Below, in pieces: positions 48,761 through 56,253 of a DNA stretch of 64,000 nt. Position 1 is the stretch's first letter, and every line of letters begins with the position of its first letter. Source of the stretch: Bifidobacterium angulatum DSM 20098 = JCM 7096 (lineage in GTDB: Bacteria > Actinomycetota > Actinomycetes > Actinomycetales > Bifidobacteriaceae); contig NZ_AP012322.1 of NCBI RefSeq assembly GCF_001025155.1, positions 372,001 through 436,000 of the forward strand, in the 5' to 3' direction. The position numbers and the translations under genes are program-made. The notes beneath the pieces are model-generated. The model saw only the letters and a list, made by a program, of their open reading frames with translations. It made no database searches and was not told the DNA's origin.

Positions 48761-49009
48761 ATGTGGTATGACGTATCTTCCGGCATCGTATGGTCCTATG
48801 TGGTTCCCGATGCTGATACGTTAAGGAATCTGACCATCCTGCTTGACGTGACCATCGGAGACAATAGCATGATCGGTACCGGGTTGGTTATCGCGCGTGA
48901 CATTACCGCCGATGTGGTTGCCGTGGATGCGCCGTGCAAGGTGTCGCGTCCAATCGGCGAACGGGACCGTGGGCATTGCTGGCATAATCGCAGGCTCGAC
49001 GTGTCATGA
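48761..49009 (+). pseudogene. 3' remnant of a maltose/galactoside O-acetyltransferase
   Basis: From about base 48843 the translation follows the end of the left-handed beta-helix acetyltransferases (LacA/Maa type): VTIGDNSMIGTGLVIARDI-x-ADVVAV-x-A-PCKV-x-RPI-x-ERD. Only the final 50 or so residues of a roughly 200-residue enzyme remain. The N-terminal 25 codons do not match, and no ribosome site is seen. The hexapeptide repeats that form the active site are mostly lost, so this is a relic. Confidence 0.65.
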
Positions 49010-49015
49010 TGATGG

Positions 49016-49462
49016 CTATTCGCAGTTGTCTGCAGGGTTGATGAGGTTGGAATAATAATCGATTTTTCCGGCAAGCACATCGTCGTAGAAGGTCTGCTTA
49101 CGGTCGATATAGTCGATGGCGTCTTGGACTTCGGACAGTTTTTTCTCGAGCGCGCGCCGTTTGATGGCGAGGATCTCCTTGCGTTCCGGTATTGACGATT
49201 CGCCTTCAAGACAGAGTTGCGTGTAATGCTGCATCTCCTTGATTCCGAGGCCACATTGCTTGAGACAAGTCAATCCGTTGATCCACGCGATGCTCCGCTC
49301 ATCGAAGATGCGGCGGTTGTTCTGGTCTCGCTCAACTCCCGGCACGAGTCCGGAATTGCAGTAGAACTTCAGTGCTTCATAGTTCATGCCGGTCAATTCG
49401 CATGCCTGCTTCATCGTATAGGTCTTCATGCTCGCATGGGGGGATATCGCAGTGATTGCCAT
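49016..49462 (-). CDS. MerR-family regulator
   Basis: Protein of 148 residues. The MerR winged helix-turn-helix (about 13-82) is marked by YTMKQACELTGMNYEALKFY and RRIFDERSIAWI. A dimerisation coiled coil follows (about 88-128). The C-terminus is short, with no metal-binding cysteine pattern of CueR/MerR type, so it probably senses an organic or redox signal. AAGGAGACC lies before the ATG. It is divergent from the aldo/keto reductase operon, whose promoter has the long spacer typical of MerR control. Confidence 0.88.
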   Translation of the reverse strand: MAITAISPHASMKTYTMKQACELTGMNYEALKFYCNSGLVPGVERDQNNRRIFDERSIAWINGLTCLKQCGLGIKEMQHYTQLCLEGESSIPERKEILAIKRRALEKKLSEVQDAIDYIDRKQTFYDDVLAGKIDYYSNLINPADNCE

Positions 49463-49609
49463 ATATGGTCTCCTTGTAGATGCTACGCGGCGGGATATTC
49501 TGTGGCGTTGCTGGAGAGAAATTGGGTCTGGCCGCGTCGTTGTTGCTCGTGTCCATCATGGCATGATTCCGGTTGTACTTACCGGTAGATAGTATCGGCG
49601 TGTCGCAAT

Positions 49610-49640
49610 TTGACCGGTAGCGGCTACCGGATTTTATCTT
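49610..49640 (+). promoter_or_regulatory. MerR-type promoter/operator
   Basis: The -35 TTGACC (49610-49615) and -10 TATCTT (49635-49640) are separated by 19 bases. A palindrome CCGGTAGC-G-GCTACCGG (49614-49630) fills the spacer, the classic geometry that a MerR dimer corrects by twisting the DNA. A related half site, ACCGGTAGAT, lies at 49581-49590. Confidence 0.75.
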
Positions 49641-49701
49641 TGGGGCTATGGATGGCATATATGCCGACATCTCATATCAACGAATTCACGGAAGGCAAAA
49701 C

Positions 49702-50562
49702 ATGGAATATGTGAAGCTCGTCAACGGCGTCGAAATCCCGAAGATCGGGTACGGCGTCTTCCAGATCAGTAAGGATGATGCTCCGCGCTGCGTGCGTGAG
49801 GCCATCGAGACCGGGTACCGCCATATAGACACCGCGCAGTCGTACTTCAACGAGGCGGAAGTCGGCCAAGGCATCAAGGATTCCGGCATCGATCGCAAGG
49901 AACTGTTCCTCACCACCAAGATCTGGATCAGCAATTATGGCTATGAGAATACGCTGAAGTCCGTCGATGTGTCCTTGAAGAAGCTTGGTACCGACTATCT
50001 CGACCTGATATTGCTGCACCAGCCGTTCTCCGATACCTACGGTGCATGGCGTGCTCTCGAAAAGCTCTACAGGGACGGCGTGATTCGCGCAATCGGCGTG
50101 AGCAACTTCTATCCGGACCGTCTGGCCGACATGGTTGCTTTCAACGAGATCGCCCCGATGGTCAATCAGGTCGAGACCAATCCGATCAACCAGCAGATTG
50201 AGGCCCACGAGAACATGGTCAAGCGCGGAGTGGCGCAGGAAGCATGGGCGCCGTTCGGGGAGGGCATGCAGAACATGTTCTCCAATCCCACTCTGGGCAA
50301 GATCGGCGAGGCGCACGGCAAGTCCGTCGCGCAGGTGATTCTGCGCTGGCTCACCCAGCGCGACATCATCGCCCTGCCCAAGTCCACGCACAAGGAACGC
50401 ATGGAGGAAAACCTGAACATCTTCGATTTCCAGCTCTCTGACGATGAGATGGCAACCATCGCGGGTCTTGACACCAAGACCAGCATGTTCTTCCGCCACG
50501 ACACCCCCGATGCAGTCGACCGCTTCGTTGGCTACGTCAAGGATCGTGCCGGCCGCGAGTGA
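49702..50562 (+). CDS. Aldo/keto reductase
   Basis: Protein of 286 residues of the AKR5-type (2,5-diketo-gluconate reductase/YvgN/methylglyoxal reductase group). The tetrad lies in GYRHIDTAQSYFNE (Asp, Tyr), TTKIWISNYGY (Lys) and LLHQPF (His); cofactor binding IALPKSTHKERM is near residue 230. GGAAGGC precedes the ATG. It is the first gene of an operon driven by the promoter at 49610. It probably reduces a reactive aldehyde or ketone; the actual substrate is unknown. Confidence 0.87.
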   Translation: MEYVKLVNGVEIPKIGYGVFQISKDDAPRCVREAIETGYRHIDTAQSYFNEAEVGQGIKDSGIDRKELFLTTKIWISNYGYENTLKSVDVSLKKLGTDYLDLILLHQPFSDTYGAWRALEKLYRDGVIRAIGVSNFYPDRLADMVAFNEIAPMVNQVETNPINQQIEAHENMVKRGVAQEAWAPFGEGMQNMFSNPTLGKIGEAHGKSVAQVILRWLTQRDIIALPKSTHKERMEENLNIFDFQLSDDEMATIAGLDTKTSMFFRHDTPDAVDRFVGYVKDRAGRE

Positions 50563-50604
50563 TCGCAGCCTGTGAATACCCCTTTTCCGGAAAGGAATAC
50601 GATC

Positions 50605-51066
50605 ATGACCATTCTTTTCGTCAACGGCAGCCCGAATGGTAACGGCAACACCGCGCATCTGGCTGCAACGCTGCTTGCCGGCCATGATTACGGAACCCTG
50701 AATCTTACTGATTACCGCATTAACGCCTTTGGACAGACGCTGCCCGGCGATCAGTTCGACGAGGTCATCGAACGCATCAAACAGGCCGACGTCGTAGTGC
50801 TCGGTTCTCCCGTTTACTGGCACAACCTGTGCGCCTCGGTACGTACCCTCATGGAACGCTGCTACATGAATCCCAAGGTAGATCGACTTGGCGGCAGACT
50901 GTTCCTAGTCTTCCAAGGTGCAGGTCCGGAACAGTGGATGCTTGATGCCGGCGTATATTCCGTCGAGCGTTTCGCCGGAATGTACGGCATGACCTACGAG
51001 GGCGTGGCCCACAATGCCGCGGAGGCCAAGAAGCTGGCAAACGCATTGAATTCGGTAAGGGAATAG
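50605..51066 (+). CDS. NAD(P)H-dependent FMN reductase-like flavoprotein
   Basis: Flavodoxin-like protein of 153 residues. ILFVNGSPNGNGNTAHLA is the FMN phosphate loop, and VLGSPVYWHNLCASVRTLMER follows the family pattern of NADPH-dependent FMN reductases and iron-sulfur flavoproteins. GGAAAGGAA lies before the ATG. It is cytosolic and lies 42 bases after the aldo/keto reductase. The electron acceptor is unknown. Confidence 0.83.
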   Translation: MTILFVNGSPNGNGNTAHLAATLLAGHDYGTLNLTDYRINAFGQTLPGDQFDEVIERIKQADVVVLGSPVYWHNLCASVRTLMERCYMNPKVDRLGGRLFLVFQGAGPEQWMLDAGVYSVERFAGMYGMTYEGVAHNAAEAKKLANALNSVRE

Positions 51067-51078
51067 GAAAGACAACTG

Positions 51079-51738
51079 ATGCGTAGTGCAAGCGTATTGA
51101 TCAAAAAAGTGCTGGCATGCGTCGTCGGGTTGGGCATGATGGGTCTTGCCGCATGCGGCGGTGGCGCCGGCGGCTCCTCGACGAGTAATTCCTCTTCGTC
51201 GGCCAAGGGCGGATCTTCATCGAGCTCGTCGTCCGCGTCGAATGGCAAGGCCGTTGTGGTGTATTTCTCGGCATCCGGCAACACCAAAAGAGCTGCCGAG
51301 GCCATCGCCAAGGGACTTAACACTCCAACGTTCGAGCTCATCCCGCAGCAGCCATACACCGATGATGACCTTGATTGGACCGATCCGGATAGCCGCGTCA
51401 TCAGGGAACACGAGAACGAATCCCTGCAGGACGTCAAGCTCGCCGATACGAAGGTGCCCGATTGGGATACCTACAACACCGTATACCTTGGCTTTCCGAT
51501 TTGGTGGATGGCGCCCGCCTGGCCGGTGAACGACTTCGTCAAATCCAACGATTTCACAGGCAAGACGATCATTCCTTTCTGCACTTCAACCAGCTCCGGC
51601 ATCGATGACAGCGCATCCACGCTCCAGAAGATGTCCGGTACCGGCACATGGCTCACCGGGCATCGATTCTCGGGTTCGGTTTCCGAGAAGGACGTGACCG
51701 ATTGGCTGAGCCAGACCAGGAACGGCGCCGCCGAATAG
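51079..51738 (+). CDS. Flavodoxin-domain lipoprotein
   Basis: Protein of 219 residues. A signal sequence with lipobox LAAC (Cys26) is followed by a Gly/Ser/Thr-rich linker (27-54), then a flavodoxin domain: VVVYFSASGNTKRAAEAIAK for FMN phosphate, and YLGFPIWWMAPAWPVNDFV near residue 140. It would sit on the outer face of the membrane, unlike ordinary flavodoxins. It is 12 bases after the preceding flavoprotein, so co-transcription is very likely. Extracellular electron transfer or quinone reduction is inferred only. Confidence 0.85.
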   Translation: MRSASVLIKKVLACVVGLGMMGLAACGGGAGGSSTSNSSSSAKGGSSSSSSSASNGKAVVVYFSASGNTKRAAEAIAKGLNTPTFELIPQQPYTDDDLDWTDPDSRVIREHENESLQDVKLADTKVPDWDTYNTVYLGFPIWWMAPAWPVNDFVKSNDFTGKTIIPFCTSTSSGIDDSASTLQKMSGTGTWLTGHRFSGSVSEKDVTDWLSQTRNGAAE

Positions 51739-51865
51739 CTAAGATGCAGGGTGGCTATCGCTGAAGCGATTGTTCCGCTGCATGTCGTGTTGCGTAACAG
51801 GCCGTCCCTCATCCTTGTCTTTTTCTTCAGCGTGGGTATTGCGATTGATGCAGCAAAGGAGCGTC

Positions 51866-52765
51866 ATGAAACGTATATTGATTGCGATCACCGGTTTCGT
51901 CTGCGCGCTCGCGCTTATGATATGCGGTGTCAGTGTGCTTTCCGGTTTCTCCACGGCTTCCGAGAAAAAAGGTTTGTCGGCATCTGGGGGCGGTAGGGAA
52001 GTCACGACGCGCAACCATGGCACGTCCTCAGGCTGGACCTTCAGTGAAGGAACCGGCGAATACAGAGGATTCGTGCTCGACAACGTATTGCGCTCGTCCA
52101 CGCAAGGCAATATCCATTTCAACCTGTACGTGCCCGATTCGTACGACGGAACAAAGCCCTATGCGCTGTTCGTCACGCTTCCCGGCTATTAAGGACTGCA
52201 TTTTCAAGGAGTGGGAATCAGCTTGCGAACAGAGGAATTCGGATTCGCGGCGCAAGGCTACAACAGGAACATGATCATTGCGGCGCCGCAGCTTGACGAT
52301 TGGGGTGACACGAGCGCCAAGCAGACCATCGAATTGACCGAATATCTGCTTGACGCATACAACATCGACCGAAACAAGGTGTACGGCGAGGGATATTCCG
52401 GTGGTGGTGAGACGATGTCCCGCGTGATGGGCATGCGTCCCGAGCTGTTCTCGGCCTATCTGCAATGCGCTTCGCAATTCGACGGCGATATCGAGGTGCT
52501 TGCCAAGGCTCGCACGCCGGTTCGGCTGGTGGTCGGAGCACACGACGAATATTACGGGGCTCAACCATCGCAAGAAACGTATGATCGATTGCATGCCCTG
52601 TACCGTGACCAAGGGCTGACTGACACCCAGATTGATCGAATCCTTGTACTCGATGTCAGACCCGACTCATACTTCAGCTCGCAAGACATTAGCAATCAGC
52701 ATGGTCGGGGCGGTCATCTTTTTGCCAACGATTCGGATATCATGGGCTGGCTCTTCAATCGCTAA
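51866..52765 (+). pseudogene. Secreted alpha/beta-hydrolase (esterase) with in-frame stop
   Basis: The frame runs 300 codons but is broken by TAA at 52190-52192 (codon 109). Before it are an N-terminal signal helix (MKRILIAITGFVCALALMIC) and LYVPDSYDGTKPYALFVTLPGY. After it, in the same frame, the hydrolase continues with IIAAPQLDDWG, the nucleophile elbow GYSGGGE and a C-terminal His in GRGGHLF. Everything except that codon looks intact. A single change, for example GAA to TAA, would explain it. AAAGGAG precedes the ATG. Part of the MerR-linked operon. Confidence 0.8.
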
Positions 52766-52918
52766 TCATTTGGAAAATCAAGATTGAAATCGTCGGCCAC
52801 GATGCGAGGTCCATGATATTTGCTGCGGCGTTCCGCCGCTGTCGGCGGATGCTGGATGCGGTTCGGGAATCTGTCTGATTCGTGAGTCGTTGGACCAATC
52901 GTAAAAAAGGAGAATATT

Positions 52919-53332
52919 ATGACAATCAGCAATCCCAGCCCGTTTCCACTTGGAGAACCCAACGACGGGTTCGCGCAATACTTCGACGGGCAGAGCTACC
53001 TAGCATCGGTGCTCGGATCGTCGGAGATCTCGATTCACAATGTGACCTTCGAACCAGGATGCCGTAATCACTGGCATATGCATCATCACGGATCGCAAAT
53101 TCTCATTGCCGTTGGAGGCCGTGGTTACTATCAACTCGAAAATGAAGCGCCAAAGGAGCTGAAGGCCGGGCAGGCTGTACGCATTCCACCGGATACCAAA
53201 TACTGGCATGGCGCGGCTCCGAGCGAATCATTCAGCCATCTGGCGTTCATGATACCTGACGGCAGCGGCAAGCCAATCGACAACGAGTGGCTTGAGCCGG
53301 TGGATCCGGACGTATACGAATCTCTGCGCTGA
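52919..53332 (+). CDS. Cupin-domain protein
   Basis: Small beta-barrel protein of 137 residues. The two cupin motifs are visible: CRNHWHMHHHGSQILIAVGGRGYYQ with its metal-binding His set, and VRIPPDTKYWHGAAP with the second His. Family members with this layout occur beside flavodoxins and aldo/keto reductases in stress operons. AAAGGAG lies eight bases before the ATG. Last gene of the operon. A substrate cannot be assigned. Confidence 0.85.
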   Translation: MTISNPSPFPLGEPNDGFAQYFDGQSYLASVLGSSEISIHNVTFEPGCRNHWHMHHHGSQILIAVGGRGYYQLENEAPKELKAGQAVRIPPDTKYWHGAAPSESFSHLAFMIPDGSGKPIDNEWLEPVDPDVYESLR

Positions 53333-53549
53333 TTCCAAGGGGCGCTTATATCCTGTGCGGTTCAGGCATCTCGTCTTTCAGACGCTTCGTCCGGACAATG
53401 GTTTTGTGGAATGAAATGACGGGCGGATGAACGTTCGTTGCATCGTTACAGACCAATAGCGTCGGCGTTAGTTTGGCCTTGGTTTTTTGAATGCATGACG
53501 GACTCATCGTAAAACAATCGTTGTCAGCAGAAGCCGCTACGCTCCTGCC

Positions 53550-54061
53550 ATGCGTTTGATCGAGGTGTGGTCGGGGGGCCGGAACGGACTTATGCACTGT
53601 TCGATAAGTTCCCCGCGGATGAAAACGGATTCGAGAATCCGGCGTCCGGCATGGACAAGGCCGCTTTCGGGGAATATATGCACGATCTTGAAAACGAGGC
53701 CGCAGGCATCGGACTCAAGCCCGGTTGGGTGCCGGCCACCAAATACATCCTTGTGAACGATCAAGGCGAATATGTCGGCATCGTCAACCTGTGTCATGAG
53801 CTCAACGATGCATTGATGGAAGGCGCGGGTCATATCGGATACGGAATCGCTCCCGAATGGCGTGGACGCGGATATGCCACCGAGGGATTAAGGCTATTGC
53901 TTATCAAGGCGCGTGACGAGTTCGACATCACGGAGGCGTACCTGTCCGTGCATAAGAACAATCCCGCCTCGTTGGCGGTGCAGCGTCATCTCGGCGCCCG
54001 TATCGATCACGAGTCGGACACTGAGTATTTCACGCGCATCGACACTTCGGTCACTGCCTAA
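53550..54061 (+). pseudogene. GNAT acetyltransferase out of frame at a G6 tract
   Basis: From ATG 53550 the sequence reads MRLIEVWSGG and then loses frame at GGGGGG (53573-53578). From there the next frame gives PERTYALFDKFPADENGF and the rest of a GNAT enzyme to 54061, including the acetyl-CoA loop IGYGIAPEWRGRGYATEGLR. A seventh G would give an uninterrupted 170-residue protein. A shorter product from a GTG at 53567 is possible but lacks the conserved start. Slippage, mutation or sequencing error are alternatives. Confidence 0.7.
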
Positions 54062-54118
54062 GTTACAGGAAAAGATCCTTGCCACAGTACATCTTGCCGA
54101 GGCACTGCACGCTGAGCT

Positions 54119-54544
54119 TCAGATGATCACGCCGTCGCAGTGGTCGATCTCATGCTGGATGATCTGCGCGGTGAAACCAGTGAACGTGGCATGCCGCTCG
54201 CGCCAGCGGCGATCCATGTAATCCACTTCGATACGCTGATAGCGCAGCGTGCGGCGCTCGCCGTTAAGTGACAGGCATCCTTCGGCGGTGTCATAGGCGC
54301 CATCCTGCGCGGTGATGCGCGGATTGAACATGAGCGTGATGCGACCGCCCAGCTCCTCGTCCACAAACGCGATGATGCGTTTGTGCTCGCCGATCATGTT
54401 CGCGGCCATGCCCACACAGCCGTTGCGGTGCGCGTCGAGCGTATCCTTCAGATCCTGTGCCACGGCAAGATCGGCCTCGGTGCTGTGCGCTTCCTCGGAC
54501 GGCTGGCTGAGTAACGGGATCGATGTCGTAATAGGGCGTTGCAT
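54119..54544 (-). CDS. def: Peptide deformylase-like protein, short form
   Basis: Protein of 141 residues that would remove the formyl group from new proteins. Motif I reads G-C-V-G-M-A-A-N49 (usual Gln replaced by Asn), motif II E88-G-C-L-S, motif III H131-E-I-D-H135; the metal ligands C90, H131 and H135 are present. It is shorter than typical deformylases (about 160-215). AAAGGAG precedes the ATG. It probably is a secondary deformylase rather than the housekeeping one. Confidence 0.82.
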   Translation of the reverse strand: MQRPITTSIPLLSQPSEEAHSTEADLAVAQDLKDTLDAHRNGCVGMAANMIGEHKRIIAFVDEELGGRITLMFNPRITAQDGAYDTAEGCLSLNGERRTLRYQRIEVDYMDRRWRERHATFTGFTAQIIQHEIDHCDGVII

Positions 54545-54570
54545 GGTCGGCTCCTTTCTCTGAATACGAG

Positions 54571-55908
54571 CTAAGCCGACAGTCTCGACGAGCCCGGCAT
54601 ACCTGATGACCCCGGCGGATTCGACGAGAGCGCCGGAACCGTGACGCGGAACGAGTCGATTGAATTATCGATTCGCGCAGGCGGGCGTTGCTCATTGCGC
54701 AGCAGGGCCTCGATGCGACGATACCCGGTACCGTTGTCCTGCAACACCATGCCATCGCTCGGGTAGGGGACGGAACGCAGCAGCGAGAACAGGAACGGGT
54801 TGCGTGTGGAACCGGAAGCCGGCTGCTTGAGTGTGCGTTTGGTCACTGCGCCGAACAAGCCGCCGGGATTGGTGATTTCGATGCGGTCGGCGAACATGTC
54901 GACATGCACGGGCGTGCCCACGGCATCGGGCGAATAATCACGGTGGATAAGGGCATTGGAGATCGCCTCGCGCAGCACCGCCTGGGGATATGGCGGGCGT
55001 GCCATGTCGAAGGCGGGCGAAGCGCTGCGACTCCAGTCCATCAGCGTTTCGACCGCATCGCAGACCATGGTGGGAATCGGCCCTACGAACACCGCGGCGC
55101 GCACCAGCTCACGGCCGGTGGAGAACACCTCATCGCGTGATATGCCGGGGAACATGGCGGCCGATATGGTCAGACGCGGGTAGAACTTCTGCGGGTATCG
55201 GCCAAGCGCCAGCAGGCCGGCCAGCGTAGGGCGAATCACGGCATCGTCGGTTTCGCTCCCGCTGGCTGTATCGGAGCAGAGGCGGCCGACTGCGCGCAGA
55301 TTCAGCAGCATCTCTTCGTCGCTCATCCCTTCGAACACGTGCCCGTGTCGTGCCCGCTCGTTGACGAGCAGCGCCTGCACCAAGGCGGGGGAAAGATCCG
55401 TGGCCGTGGCGCCTTCGACCACTGCGATATCATGCTCAGGCTGGCGTTGCTCCTCCAGCAGTCGGTCCACCTCGTAGGCGGTCATGCGCCGATCGCCGTC
55501 CCCGGTTCGGATATACGAGCCATTGTAGGGTCCGGCGGCCGTGAAATAGCACGGCTTTTCGCGGGGAAGCATCTCGTCGATCACCGCGAATACCAGATTG
55601 GCGCCCTCGAACGGGCATGTCACAATCACCGGGCGCACCACGGGAGTGAGCTTTTCGCAGGCCTGGCTGAGCGCTTCCTGCATGGAACGTGCGTTGAAGC
55701 CATCCACGGGAGTGAACCCGTTCTTCTCGCTCAGGCCGAGAATGATATAGCCGCCGTTGCCATTGGAGAACGCCGAAAGAGTGTCGGTGATGGTGGTGCT
55801 GATCTTATGGGCGCATTCCTTGACCTCGCACTGCTGGGTGTCGTTGCCGATGGCGCGCATGAGCCGGATGAGCTCGGTCATTTTGGCCGTGTAGTCGTCA
55901 TTGTCCAT
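54571..55908 (-). CDS. AlbA_2 (Schlafen-like) domain / HATPase_c_4 protein
   Basis: Protein of 445 residues. The N-terminal region (about 20-135) has the AlbA_2 pattern: CEVKECAHKISTTITDTLSAFSNGNGGYIILGL. The C-terminal half (about 290-410) matches the GHKL-like ATP-binding segment commonly fused to it, with REAISNALIHRDYS and RIEITNPGGL. Such proteins are described as putative transcriptional regulators or nucleic-acid binders. The ATG at 55908 is preceded by GGCGGCGG, a weak ribosome site; the open frame upstream runs through a repeat and is not coding. It ends 26 bases upstream of the def start and may be co-transcribed with it. Confidence 0.8.
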   Translation of the reverse strand: MDNDDYTAKMTELIRLMRAIGNDTQQCEVKECAHKISTTITDTLSAFSNGNGGYIILGLSEKNGFTPVDGFNARSMQEALSQACEKLTPVVRPVIVTCPFEGANLVFAVIDEMLPREKPCYFTAAGPYNGSYIRTGDGDRRMTAYEVDRLLEEQRQPEHDIAVVEGATATDLSPALVQALLVNERARHGHVFEGMSDEEMLLNLRAVGRLCSDTASGSETDDAVIRPTLAGLLALGRYPQKFYPRLTISAAMFPGISRDEVFSTGRELVRAAVFVGPIPTMVCDAVETLMDWSRSASPAFDMARPPYPQAVLREAISNALIHRDYSPDAVGTPVHVDMFADRIEITNPGGLFGAVTKRTLKQPASGSTRNPFLFSLLRSVPYPSDGMVLQDNGTGYRRIEALLRNEQRPPARIDNSIDSFRVTVPALSSNPPGSSGMPGSSRLSA

Positions 55909-55951
55909 AATCCGCCGCCTTGCTTGGGTACGTCCCAGCATACCCGCGTCG

Positions 55952-56019
55952 GCATTCGCCGACGAACTGCTGGAATTGCAGGACCAACAGGGGTGTTGCA
56001 CTTCTAAATGGACATTGGG
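55952..56019 (+). repeat. Interspersed repeat, copy 2
   Basis: Nearly identical to 15969-16037 in the same orientation. The 56-base core differs at two positions; similarity extends a few bases to GACAT-x-GGG. It lies 43 bases upstream of the AlbA_2 gene. Flanks differ from those of copy 1. Confidence 0.75.
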
Positions 56020-56253
56020 AAGCGTCATTCCGGAGCCATGCGCGACGCCTATCGGGACACGTGACGGATGCATGGCGGCATATGGAGGGATTCGTGGCCC
56101 GAAGGGTTCCGGTCGGCTGCGCGGGCTCCGGGGAATGGGCCGCTTGTGTTCCGCACCGGTTGCCGCGGCTTGCGTCCACGGGCGTTTTCGGATTCCGGGC
56201 CGATTGCCGGATACCATGGAATCATTCGGAGGGAAGGTTCAAGAGGAGGAATC

